Origin: Eubacteriales bacterium
GTDB taxonomy: Bacteria; Bacillota; Clostridia; Lachnospirales; Lachnospiraceae
Reading direction: 5' to 3'
Assembly (NCBI GenBank): GCA_030524175.1
Contig: JAUNHC010000027.1
Span: forward strand, 1 to 64,000
DNA length: 64,000 nt
Part shown: piece after piece, positions 54,335 to 63,374 of the stretch
Position numbering within the stretch: the stretch's first letter is position 1
Layout of the letters: each line of letters begins with the position of its first letter
Program-made: the position numbers and the translations under genes
The notes under the pieces: generated by a model
What the model was told of the DNA's origin: nothing
Databases searched by the model: none
Seen by the model: the letters and a program-made list of their open reading frames with translations, nothing else

Positions 54335-55309
54335 TTAGCCGACCAGATCCTGATGCTCATCAATATATGTCTGTATCTCGTCCATATTATCTTTTGTATA
54401 GGTGTAGGTCGGAATCATGATCTCTTTTTCTACTTCTTCGCCTTTTACAGCCTTAACAGCGTTTTCAACTGCCTGGTATCCCATATCATATGGCATCTGA
54501 GTGGTGATCGCCTGAAGCGTGATGGAATCGCCCAGCATATCCTTTGCCAGTTCTACGGACATATCGGTTCCCATAAGAACGATATCTTTCTTTCCGGCGT
54601 TTTCAAGAGCTGCTGCACATCCCAAAAGTGAGGTCTGATTCCAGCACCAGATCACCTGTACATCAGGATTAGCTGTGAGGATCTGCTCTGTGATGTCAAG
54701 TCCTTCTTCCTGAAGCTCTGCATCCTGTTCGTTAACAATTTCTACTGTACCATCGTCTGTAAGCTCTTTGATAGCTTCTTTAAAACCATCGCATCTTGCA
54801 ATGCCGATTTCATAATTGCTGTCACCGATGATTGCCATTTTACAACCGTCCGGGAAATTCTCTTTGATATAATCAACCGCGTATTTACCTGTATTACCTC
54901 CAAGCTCTGAAGGTACAACGCCTACATGGCTTGTCACATCTGTATCTACTGTGGTATTCCAGGTTACCACAGGAATCTGTGCGTCCTTTGTTGCTGTCTC
55001 AACTGCTGCAATTGACGCGTCAACTGCCAGCGGAGAAATAACAAGTGCATCTACCTGCTGTGCCATAAAGGTTGCAACATTGTCGGATTCTTTGGAGATT
55101 TCGTTGTCGGATGAAACAATGGAGAAGCTGACACCCAGTTCCTTAGCCGCATCTTCCTGACCCTTGATCACTTCTGCAAACCATTCTCCGGAATTATTCA
55201 TGATCACAGAGCCGATTGTAATATCTTCTTCACCCTCTGCAAATACTGCTGCCGGAAAAGAACATACCATGGCCGCGCACAACAATACACTTACTAATTT
55301 TTTCTTCAT
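54335..55309 (-). CDS. Sugar-binding protein of the RbsB type
   Basis: Product is 324 aa. The signal peptide ends VFA before EGEED, and no lipobox cysteine is seen. The periplasmic-binding-protein type I domain has IGSVIMNNSGEWFAEVIKGQED, VDALVISPLAVDA and QVIWCWNQTSLLGCA. It delivers the sugar to the RbsA/RbsC importer. A -10-like TATAAT upstream (about 55358-55353) may give it a promoter of its own. Confidence 0.92.
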   Translation of the reverse strand: MKKKLVSVLLCAAMVCSFPAAVFAEGEEDITIGSVIMNNSGEWFAEVIKGQEDAAKELGVSFSIVSSDNEISKESDNVATFMAQQVDALVISPLAVDASIAAVETATKDAQIPVVTWNTTVDTDVTSHVGVVPSELGGNTGKYAVDYIKENFPDGCKMAIIGDSNYEIGIARCDGFKEAIKELTDDGTVEIVNEQDAELQEEGLDITEQILTANPDVQVIWCWNQTSLLGCAAALENAGKKDIVLMGTDMSVELAKDMLGDSITLQAITTQMPYDMGYQAVENAVKAVKGEEVEKEIMIPTYTYTKDNMDEIQTYIDEHQDLVG

Positions 55310-55362
55310 TTTCTACCTCCTGATTTTTTGATCACGTTTACTTGATGATTGTATTATAGAAA

Positions 55363-55401
55363 AAACCGATGAAAATATAAATTCAATATTTTCATCGGTT
55401 T
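55363..55401 (-). terminator. Terminator between rhamnosidase and sugar-binding protein genes
   Basis: AAACCGATGAAAATAT and ATATTTTCATCGGTTT form a perfect 16-bp stem with a 7-nt loop, followed on the minus strand by TTTTCT. It separates the hydrolase transcript from the importer operon. Confidence 0.8.
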
Positions 55402-55431
55402 GGTCTAATTTTTCATTTTTATGATTTAGAA

Positions 55432-58400
55432 TTATTTATTAGCAGTTAAAGTAAGTGTTGTCTTTCCGGTCATACCGTAGTCTGCCGGCTCTGTATCCTG
55501 TGTAAGCCAGAAAATCGGATCATACCCCCGGGCCACATTGCAAAGGCTGCTGGTTACCCGAACGGATATGGTATTTTCCCCGGAAACCACTGCTTTGGAA
55601 ATATCCGCTGTAGCTGTATCCATATTCACAGGCACCTTCTGGTCATTTACCATGATCATAGCCGTTCCATAATTAAAGCTGTCTGCCTTAAACACAACCT
55701 TTCCTGTTTCCGTATCAAAATCTTCCGGAATCGTAAAGGTTGTTGTGTAAGTGCCTACACCAGACACACTATCACCCACAGCCTCAAGCTCCTTCCATGG
55801 AACAAGCTCTGTCAGTTCGCCAAGCTCAATATCCGTATGAGCTGTCTCGTAAGTAACCTCTGTGGTAGTTACGCCGGTTTCTTCATTGTTTTCCGTGCGT
55901 TCCACTTTATCTCCGGGTGTATAAGAATCTACGGTAAGGTTCCATCCGGTCAGTTCCATTTCGCTGCTTTCATAAGTATTTTTCTCAGCTGCAGCCTCTT
56001 GTGCCGGGTCCAGAATATACATCTCCACCTCTCCCGGCTCCAGAGAAACATTCAAAATAGTTTTTCCGTCTTTACAGGACGCATCTGTAACCTTGCTTAC
56101 TTCTCCGGTCCATGTATCCAGAATATATGGCTGATAATTTCCTTCCACTGCGATCTGTCCGGAATACGCTTCCTCATCCTCATACATGTAATGATATACA
56201 TAAAGATAAGTGGCATCGTCAGCTTTTCTCATATTGGTCAGAAGTTTATGGTTGGATTCTACATTTTCCGCTCTGGGCGTAACTCCCAGCTCAACAAGTG
56301 CATCCATCGCTTCTTCACAGGAATCCACTGTTTTTACATTATCAAGAGCTTTCATCTCTTGCACAACTGCTGCCAGTTCATCGTCAAGCCCGTCATTGCA
56401 GCCAGTAGTAGAGGCAGCAATGGTATTTACTTTATCTACATTAGAATTGTTCGGATGTTCCACCACATTATTAACAAACAAAACCGGAAGTCCGCTTTGG
56501 GCTGCTTCTTGCAGCTTCTTTGCCGCATCCAGCAAAAGCTCATCTTCCATAATTACGACAGCTTTATAAGCAACACCGTCTGAATTGATCATGCCGTCCG
56601 ATACATCCACTTCATCATCCAAAAAAGTATAGGATGAGAAATAGTCATAAGTATATCCCTTATCCTGCAGGCCAAGATCTGTCCAGTAATATGCCCTGTC
56701 ATTATGAAGCGCATTGTTATAAACACCTGAACTGGAAACACTGGTCAAAAGATTATTCAGATAATAATCCGTGCGGAGCATGGCTATATCCACCTGGGGA
56801 ACTCCTTCCTCAAGCGCCTTCTGGATACGGCTTAAATGGGTATTTACATCAGGATAGTCAATGGAAGCCGGCTGACGCTTATTAAAACGTTCTGCTATCA
56901 GATTTGTCATACCCTCATATCCCGGCCATGACACAGAAGCATCCGGGCCATATTCAGACGAATAACCGTGGGTTACTGTTTTCTGGATTCCCGCTGCGTA
57001 CTGGGTATAAAAAATCTGACGGTAATATCCATTGTTCCACAAATAATTTGTGTTGATAGACGCTCCTGATTCTGAGGAGAGACGTTTATCGTAAACATGA
57101 GCAGCTCCTGTAAAGTTACGGTAAGAATCCACATCTGCCGCAAATTCAAAGGACTCTGTTTCCAAATAATCTACAGAAGATACTGTCTGGGAAACCTCAA
57201 AGGTTTTTCCATAAGAATTTTCTGCTCTGAGATACATCCCCTTTTCATTCAGCCAGTTATGGAGAATATCAAGACAGTTTTCCTGATACAGCTCTGTTTC
57301 TGTCTGGAAGAAATCATTCCTGAGATAATTTATATCAATTTCTTCTGTGTCTGTAAAATCATAGACATAAGTCAGATGCTGCCCCATTCCCTTTAAGGTA
57401 TCCGGTGTTTCACGGATCAGAAGCGGAATATATTTTTCGATATCATAGCCTCTGCGGTTCTTAAACTGTCCCAGCATGTCTGTACACCAAAGCTGTTTTG
57501 TGGAATTTTCTCCTTCAGTCATCAGTTCCAGAGAATCCATATACAGGGATGCTTCGTCTATTTCAGAAATCAATTCCATTACATCCTCTGTAAGGACATT
57601 CTCATCCCAGTAAGCCATCAAGGCGTTTGCGCCTGCCGGGTCGAAATAATTGATGGTATACCCATACCCGGTATTGGCCGCGGCATAGCGTTCACTGGTT
57701 CCATACTGATAGAAGGCAAAGAGTGCATAATCACTGTCATCCTCTGCCGTATAATCAATGCTGTAGCTGCCGTCCTCCTCTTGTGTTGCCAGATCCGTCA
57801 CTATCTTCATTGAATCTGTGTTTACTACTGTCTTTACACCTGGATCCGTAACCTCGCCGCTCTCCTCATCCACTGTTGCCGGAATACCCCAGTCTTCCAC
57901 CTTGGCAGCGATCACAGATACTAACATCTGTTTTGTGGCAGCTCCAGGAAGCGTGCACTGCGGAAGCTCTCCGCTGTAAGAAGTATTTTTTCCTTCTTCC
58001 CTTTTCAGGTTCACAGTCATATATCCAAGCTCCTGGGAAGCCTCCTGCTGGTCCGGCAATATCGTAGGAAGATTTGCCGTAGCCCAGTATGTCCCGCCTG
58101 TCATACTTACGCTCATTCCATACTTTTTACACTCTTCAATGATCACCTTGGTATCATGGATCCATTCCGGAGACCCCCATCCATAGGTTGCATCATCCAA
58201 AATCTCCGCCTCACTTGTGAGGGTTACAAATTCCACACCTCCGAAGCCATCCTCGTAGAGTTCTTTTACAGACTCCCGCAGCGTCTCATCTGTGTGGGAC
58301 CCCTCTGCCAGCCACCATCTCGCATACGGGCGGTTAGCCATCTCCGGCTCTGCAAATTTTGCTTCCATCGCCACTGCAAAATCATCCTCAGCGGCAAAAA

Positions 58401-58476
58401 CATTGACCGGCGCCGCCAGGGCCGTTATCCCCAGAGCCGCCGCAAGCATTTGTGCAAGAAGCTGTTTCCTTTTCAT
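55432..58476 (-). CDS. Secreted glycoside hydrolase, GH106 (alpha-L-rhamnosidase) type
   Basis: Product is 1014 aa with a signal peptide (cut after NVFA). The PYARWWLAEGSHTDETLRESVKELYEDGFGGVEF start of the catalytic part follows the GH106 pattern of a tryptophan-rich opening and GGVE. A carboxy-terminal jelly-roll module (about 915-1000, YTTTFTIPEDF...GTAMIMVNDQKV) resembles the sugar-binding-like domain of these enzymes. GH106 removes terminal alpha-L-rhamnose from plant glycans and glycosides. It has no membrane anchor or cell-wall sorting motif. The start follows AAGGAGGAACAGAAC. Family assignment is by pattern, not by search. Confidence 0.8.
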   Translation of the reverse strand: MKRKQLLAQMLAAALGITALAAPVNVFAAEDDFAVAMEAKFAEPEMANRPYARWWLAEGSHTDETLRESVKELYEDGFGGVEFVTLTSEAEILDDATYGWGSPEWIHDTKVIIEECKKYGMSVSMTGGTYWATANLPTILPDQQEASQELGYMTVNLKREEGKNTSYSGELPQCTLPGAATKQMLVSVIAAKVEDWGIPATVDEESGEVTDPGVKTVVNTDSMKIVTDLATQEEDGSYSIDYTAEDDSDYALFAFYQYGTSERYAAANTGYGYTINYFDPAGANALMAYWDENVLTEDVMELISEIDEASLYMDSLELMTEGENSTKQLWCTDMLGQFKNRRGYDIEKYIPLLIRETPDTLKGMGQHLTYVYDFTDTEEIDINYLRNDFFQTETELYQENCLDILHNWLNEKGMYLRAENSYGKTFEVSQTVSSVDYLETESFEFAADVDSYRNFTGAAHVYDKRLSSESGASINTNYLWNNGYYRQIFYTQYAAGIQKTVTHGYSSEYGPDASVSWPGYEGMTNLIAERFNKRQPASIDYPDVNTHLSRIQKALEEGVPQVDIAMLRTDYYLNNLLTSVSSSGVYNNALHNDRAYYWTDLGLQDKGYTYDYFSSYTFLDDEVDVSDGMINSDGVAYKAVVIMEDELLLDAAKKLQEAAQSGLPVLFVNNVVEHPNNSNVDKVNTIAASTTGCNDGLDDELAAVVQEMKALDNVKTVDSCEEAMDALVELGVTPRAENVESNHKLLTNMRKADDATYLYVYHYMYEDEEAYSGQIAVEGNYQPYILDTWTGEVSKVTDASCKDGKTILNVSLEPGEVEMYILDPAQEAAAEKNTYESSEMELTGWNLTVDSYTPGDKVERTENNEETGVTTTEVTYETAHTDIELGELTELVPWKELEAVGDSVSGVGTYTTTFTIPEDFDTETGKVVFKADSFNYGTAMIMVNDQKVPVNMDTATADISKAVVSGENTISVRVTSSLCNVARGYDPIFWLTQDTEPADYGMTGKTTLTLTANK

Positions 58477-58506
58477 GTTCTGTTCCTCCTTAACGTTTTT
58501 GTAAGA

Positions 58507-58709
58507 TGTCGGGGTCAAAAGGGAGCCGGGGCGGGTGCTGTCCTATCCAGACAGACTTGCGGAAGCACGCCTGAAAATCCAGTGCTTACGAAGACTTAGG
58601 CGTGAAGGCTCTCCTGAGCGTCTTAGTCGCAGTTAGTACTTAGTTGAAGGGAAGCGAGCGTCTGTCCGAAGAGGACAGCACCCGCCCCGGCTCCCTTTTG
58701 GCCCCGACA
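58507..58709. repeat. Large inverted repeat, 38-bp arms, upstream of the rhamnosidase gene
   Basis: Arms 58507-58544 and 58672-58709 match at 37 of 38 positions. A GACAGAC/GTCTGTC pair continues the stem inside, and a CACGCCT/AGGCGTG hairpin lies in the spacer. The first 24 bases from 58505 also occur, with one mismatch, at the tatD 3' end (18887-18910). It probably lies in the rhamnosidase mRNA leader. Frames reading through it are not genes. Confidence 0.88.
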
Positions 58710-58791
58710 ACATTGTAATCATATTTTATAAAAAGGACAGTGCGAAAAAAATACGGTATTTCGTTTATTTTGTTTGTTTTTCTTTTATTTA

Positions 58792-58820
58792 TTGCGCTCA
58801 AAATGTATCTGATGTATAGT
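58792..58820 (+). promoter_or_regulatory. Promoter of the second regulator/kinase pair
   Basis: TTGCGC and TATAGT are separated by 17 bases, 37 bases before the regulator ATG. Confidence 0.55.
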
Positions 58821-58857
58821 GAGGACGGGGAAAACAAAGGCAGCGGGGAGGAATATC

Positions 58858-60369
58858 ATGAGAAAGATCAAAACTCTGTTGGTAGACGATGATTATCTTG
58901 TATTACAAGATCTTGAAAAAATGGTAGAATGGGATTCTGTGGGTTTTCAGATCATAGATACAGCAGCGAACGGAAAACGCGCCCTGGAAATCAGTCAAAA
59001 AAACATACCGGATCTAATCGTGTCAGACATCTCCATGCCGGTAATGGATGGTTTTGATTTTATAGAAGCATTAAAGGAGCTGAATCCCCGGGTCTATATT
59101 ATTTTTATTTCCTCTTATGCAAGCTTTGATTATGCCAGGCGTGCCCTGCAAAATCATATTCACAGCTATATCCTGAAAAATGAAATGACAGCGGAATCGC
59201 TTATAAAAGAATTACTCCAGGCAAAAAAGCTCATCCTGCAGAATGAATCTCTTCACAAAGAAGAAAACGAAGCAGAATTAAAGAAATATTTCGGAATTAA
59301 AAGCGGGCATCCTGCCTTGGATCAGGAACTTCTTCACCGGAGATTTGTTCTATTTTTTATAGCGTCACATATGCCCCTGCAAAAACTGAAGCTGCATTTT
59401 CAGGATTCTCCAGAAATAGGGAAACAGTTGTATAAAGAGTTCCAGCCGCTGATCAATGAAATATATCCTGACGCCTATGTATTTTCTCAGGAAGAATTTG
59501 TGATCGCCGCTATACCGTGGGAGTCACTGGGAAAACCATTTTCCTGCACCAGCGTTTCCATATCCTGCAGAAGCCTTCAAAGTAAATTACAAAAAACCCA
59601 GGAAGAAAATGTACAAATTTATACGATTCCGGAAAAGCTTTCCGTTCCTGACGGAAGAAACGCATTTTATCATTTATTGCCGTGGCTTCACTTTTTTAAT
59701 TCTTTTCCCTCATATGCAAAATGGGATATGTCTGCCTATATGGAAAAGGAGTTTTCCGGTATCCGGCAGAGTTTTCCCTATGACTGCCTGGAAAAATCTC
59801 TTGAGCATCCTGAGATTTTTGTAAAGGAATTAAAAGGCTACACAGCCGCACTGTTTAAGGCCATGGATGCAGACGGAATCTTCATGCTCTATCACAATCT
59901 GCTTCTTCAATTAGAGGAGCTGTCCGGACACATGGTCCCTATCAATGGAAGGAACCTGTTTACAAATGAAGAGGCCTTTACGGACTTTTTTGTAAGTGTT
60001 TACAAAGATATCCGGCAGCATCTTAGCAGAAAGGGACAAGCCGGATATGCGCCCTGGCTTACCGCGGCCATTAATTACATGAAAAATAATTACGCCAACA
60101 GCAGTATGACTGTAGAACAGATCGCAGAGACAGCAGGACTCAGCACAAGCAGGTTCAGCGTGCTCTTTCGACAGGAGACCGGCCAGACTGTTAATGATTA
60201 TCTGACAGAAATACGGATTTCCCAGGCTGTATTTCTTTTGGAAAACAGTAATTGTAAAATATACGAGATTGCAGATAAGGTGGGCTATAAGTCTGCCCAG
60301 TATTTCAGTCAGATATTCAGCCAGAAAACAGGTTATAAGCCTTTACATTTCCGCAAGAAAAAGAATTGA
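58858..60369 (+). CDS. Response regulator, YesN/AraC type
   Basis: Product is 503 aa. The receiver domain has D10-D12, D57 (SDISMPVMDG) and K107 (in ILKNEM), followed by a long middle region. A carboxy-terminal AraC helix-turn-helix pair (VEQIAETAGLSTSRFSVLFRQETGQTVNDYL, then EIADKVGYKSAQYFSQIF) completes it. It is divergent from the rhamnosidase/importer cluster and is its likely activator. The start follows GGGGAGG. Confidence 0.93.
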   Translation: MRKIKTLLVDDDYLVLQDLEKMVEWDSVGFQIIDTAANGKRALEISQKNIPDLIVSDISMPVMDGFDFIEALKELNPRVYIIFISSYASFDYARRALQNHIHSYILKNEMTAESLIKELLQAKKLILQNESLHKEENEAELKKYFGIKSGHPALDQELLHRRFVLFFIASHMPLQKLKLHFQDSPEIGKQLYKEFQPLINEIYPDAYVFSQEEFVIAAIPWESLGKPFSCTSVSISCRSLQSKLQKTQEENVQIYTIPEKLSVPDGRNAFYHLLPWLHFFNSFPSYAKWDMSAYMEKEFSGIRQSFPYDCLEKSLEHPEIFVKELKGYTAALFKAMDADGIFMLYHNLLLQLEELSGHMVPINGRNLFTNEEAFTDFFVSVYKDIRQHLSRKGQAGYAPWLTAAINYMKNNYANSSMTVEQIAETAGLSTSRFSVLFRQETGQTVNDYLTEIRISQAVFLLENSNCKIYEIADKVGYKSAQYFSQIFSQKTGYKPLHFRKKKN

Positions 60370-60389
60370 TCTCATCTGTAGGAGGCCAT

Positions 60390-62123
60390 ATGTTTAAAGC
60401 GCATTCAAAAATCGGCGGGAAAATATTCAAAAAATTTCTGCTCACCTATACCGTGATTTTCTGTATATTGTCAGCATTAATCCTGGGCGGCACCGGCATA
60501 CTTCTTTTATACAACACCAGTAAATCCATTTCATCGAAAATCGCGCTGATCACAGATGTATGGGATAATTTTGAGATTACACGACAGGAACAGATATACA
60601 CTCTTTTTTCCTCTGATGAGCTTGTCCGAAATCTGCAGGCCTGGTATCGTTCGCCTTCAAACCAAAACAAAGAACGGATCAATTTATGTCTGGCAAATTT
60701 TCAGACCTCTTTTTCGGGAATCCAATACTTGCTCATGGAAGATGACGAAGGAACTATATTCCATTCTCTGAACGGCTTCTCTCCCGAAATCCAGAGTGTT
60801 TTAAAAAACAGCCCCGGATATAAAAGTACACAGGAAAACGGAGGCTCCTATCTATCTCCGGTTGAAGCTGCCGAAAATCCCAATATGCCCGCGGCTTATT
60901 CTAACTATACCGACCGCCAGACCATATACGGACATACCGTTACTGTTTGCTTCTGCTATGATGCCCAAGGCTTGGTACGCGATATAAAAAGCGCCGGAGA
61001 GGGCCTGGATTCTGTAGAAATCTATAATACCTATGGGGAAAGGCTTTATGGAACACCGGGATCAGAAATAAAATCCTTTTCCGGTATAACGGAAACAGGA
61101 ACGGGCCTCTTTCACTGCCGGTTCACCAAAACAGGAATTTCTATGGTAAACGGAAGCCGTAATACTCTCGTGTATACCATGGGAACCATTACGTATTCTC
61201 ATTTGTTTACGAATTTTTTCCTGTTGTTTTTCTTCCTGCTGGGAATATATTTTGTCCCTATTTTATTTGCCCTGCTGTATATTATCCCTGCAAACGACAA
61301 AATGCTGGAGCCCATAAGCAATCTCAGCCAGCAGGTACAGTCCTTTTCTCTCGGCGCCGAACCGCCGCTGATCTGTGAATCGGACGATGAGGTTGGAGAA
61401 CTGAGCCATTCCTTTTACAATATGGCTATCAACATTAATCAGCAGTCCCGAAAGATTTCGGAAAAAGAAAGAGAAAAGGCTGAGACTTATTATAAACTTC
61501 TGACCACACAGATAGATCCTCATTTCATATATAATACTATGAATATCATAAATATCCTGGCAAGGCAGGGTGCCTATGAGGACATCATAAAGGTAAATAC
61601 TGCGCTGACCAGGGTTTTAAGAGAGCGGCTGAATACGCAGAACACCACATTTGAAGAGGTGAAACATGAAATTGACGCGCTGAAGCAATACCAGTTGATC
61701 ATGGATTACCGATACCACAGCCAGGTCATTGTGGAATATGATATCAACGAATCTGTTTCAGAGAAAAAAATACCGAAAAACATTCTTCAGCCATTACTGG
61801 AAAATGCCTATTATCATGGACTTGCCACTGATTCCGGAGAAATTAAAGGAAATATCGAAATTTTGATCTATCCATTAGAAGATGACCTGGTGATTGAAAT
61901 CAGCGACAGCGGTAAGGGATTTTCCGAAGAAAGGCTGAAGGAAATACGTGACAATCTTCTTCACGCCACACTTCATAAAGAAAAAGAAGCTCACATAGGC
62001 CTGGAAAATATTTATCGCCGTATTTCCTATCTTTACGGAGAAAACTTCTCTATGGACATTCAAAGTGAGCCGGGTTACGGCTCTTCTGTGGTATTAACGT
62101 TTCCATTGGACTTTGCCAATTGA
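60390..62123 (+). CDS. Sensor histidine kinase, YesM type
   Basis: Product is 577 aa. The first membrane segment is at about 17-40, then a sensor domain, and a second membrane segment at about 275-300. A HAMP-like linker is followed by His_kinase with the phospho-histidine at about 378 (TTQIDPHFIYNTMNIINIL), LLENAYYHG and SDSGKGFSEE. The start MFKAHSKIGG follows AGGAGG. The 3' end overlaps the convergent binding-protein gene by 49 bases. Confidence 0.92.
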   Translation: MFKAHSKIGGKIFKKFLLTYTVIFCILSALILGGTGILLLYNTSKSISSKIALITDVWDNFEITRQEQIYTLFSSDELVRNLQAWYRSPSNQNKERINLCLANFQTSFSGIQYLLMEDDEGTIFHSLNGFSPEIQSVLKNSPGYKSTQENGGSYLSPVEAAENPNMPAAYSNYTDRQTIYGHTVTVCFCYDAQGLVRDIKSAGEGLDSVEIYNTYGERLYGTPGSEIKSFSGITETGTGLFHCRFTKTGISMVNGSRNTLVYTMGTITYSHLFTNFFLLFFFLLGIYFVPILFALLYIIPANDKMLEPISNLSQQVQSFSLGAEPPLICESDDEVGELSHSFYNMAININQQSRKISEKEREKAETYYKLLTTQIDPHFIYNTMNIINILARQGAYEDIIKVNTALTRVLRERLNTQNTTFEEVKHEIDALKQYQLIMDYRYHSQVIVEYDINESVSEKKIPKNILQPLLENAYYHGLATDSGEIKGNIEILIYPLEDDLVIEISDSGKGFSEERLKEIRDNLLHATLHKEKEAHIGLENIYRRISYLYGENFSMDIQSEPGYGSSVVLTFPLDFAN

Positions 62124-63247
62124 AGCAGGCGGTTGTCGTTAATGATCTGCTGGAAGGATTCTTCATCCAATTTAGGATTATTCCATTTAAAAAGCATATC
62201 CCGTACAAAATCATCCGAAAAATACAAAAGGGAGCGGTCCTCTATCTTAGGGGAAAGCTCCCTTGCCTGTTCCTCGGAAGTGATGAGAATCCCCTCTACA
62301 TAATGGCTGGTACTTTTACTTTCCAGCGGACAGCCTTTCAATGTGTTGATCATTTTTATGGCAAGATAATAGGGGTCCATGGACAACTGCATAAGTCCAT
62401 AGCTGCTCTTCAGGATACCCGTCTGAAAGTCTTCTACAATCTTATCTGAAAAATCAAAGGCAACCAGGCTGATACGTTCCGTACTGCGCACGGCCTGAAT
62501 GGTTTTCAGCACCTGATTCGTGCCGCCTAATGTCTTAGTGCCCGCAAGAAAAAAACAGTCCAGGTCCGGATACGCCTGTATGATACTTTTTGTATTTTGT
62601 TCTATATCAGAGTAACTCCGCATGTTCCTGGCTTCTGCCACGATCTGCGCATCCGGATATTCCATAAGTGCTTTCTGAAATCCTACTTCACGCTGCCTGC
62701 ACGTATTGTCTGATTTTGATTCCGAAAGAAGAGCAAATCTACGGTATCCTTTCTCCAATACAGACTTTGCCAGCTCATATGCCCCCTCCTCCTCATTTTC
62801 ATATGTATTGCCAATATAATAGGGAGAGGCTTTACAAAATTCCTCTATGTCCTTATCTGTAATGCCCCTCATATAAATCCCCCAGTAAACCTCTGCTTCC
62901 TCGCACATCCGGCAGATGGCGGGCAGAACCCGGTCGGCAGTAGGGGCAAATAAAATGCCATCCACATCTTGCGCCAGCATGTCTTCCACATTGTAGATAG
63001 ACTGTTCATTTATAGTTCCGGAATACTTATTATCCGGTCTTACAAACTCCACATTAGCCAGCTTTTCCAAATGCTTCAGATTTTCATTCAGAATATGAAA
63101 AGAGGTATTATAATCCGATTCTAAAAATTCCAGGCCAATACGGATTGGCGGGGCCTCCCTGTCATCTGCGTGGATATCAGCCGGAAAAGCACAAATGCAT
63201 AAGCATAATAATAGAAAACATCTTATTAATAGTCCGCTTTTTCTCAT
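62075..63247 (-). CDS. Sugar-binding protein, possible sensor partner
   Basis: Product is 390 aa. A signal sequence (MRKSGLLIRCFLLLCLCICAF, cut near HA) precedes a type I periplasmic binding domain (VDGILFAPTADRVLPA, ALLSESKSDNTCRQREVGFQKAL, SLVAFDFSDKIVEDFQTG). About 50 extra residues at the carboxy end are uncommon. No permease is adjacent, and it shares its 3' end with a sensor kinase gene. It may present the sugar to that kinase rather than to a transporter. Confidence 0.85.
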   Translation of the reverse strand: MRKSGLLIRCFLLLCLCICAFPADIHADDREAPPIRIGLEFLESDYNTSFHILNENLKHLEKLANVEFVRPDNKYSGTINEQSIYNVEDMLAQDVDGILFAPTADRVLPAICRMCEEAEVYWGIYMRGITDKDIEEFCKASPYYIGNTYENEEEGAYELAKSVLEKGYRRFALLSESKSDNTCRQREVGFQKALMEYPDAQIVAEARNMRSYSDIEQNTKSIIQAYPDLDCFFLAGTKTLGGTNQVLKTIQAVRSTERISLVAFDFSDKIVEDFQTGILKSSYGLMQLSMDPYYLAIKMINTLKGCPLESKSTSHYVEGILITSEEQARELSPKIEDRSLLYFSDDFVRDMLFKWNNPKLDEESFQQIINDNRLLQLAKSNGNVNTTEEP

Positions 63248-63374
63248 TCCCCTGCTCCTAATTCTGGTAACTTTGTACGATAGATAGCTCAGATACTCTG
63301 AACTACTACTGCTTTGTCCTATTATAACTTAATTTTATCAGCAGGGCAAACAGAGATCCGGAGTAGTCCCAATT

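Noticed and set aside
58640-58837. 65-aa open frame on the minus strand
   Set aside because: Its end is inside the inverted repeat arm and its start is in a promoter region; no ribosome binding site or family pattern.
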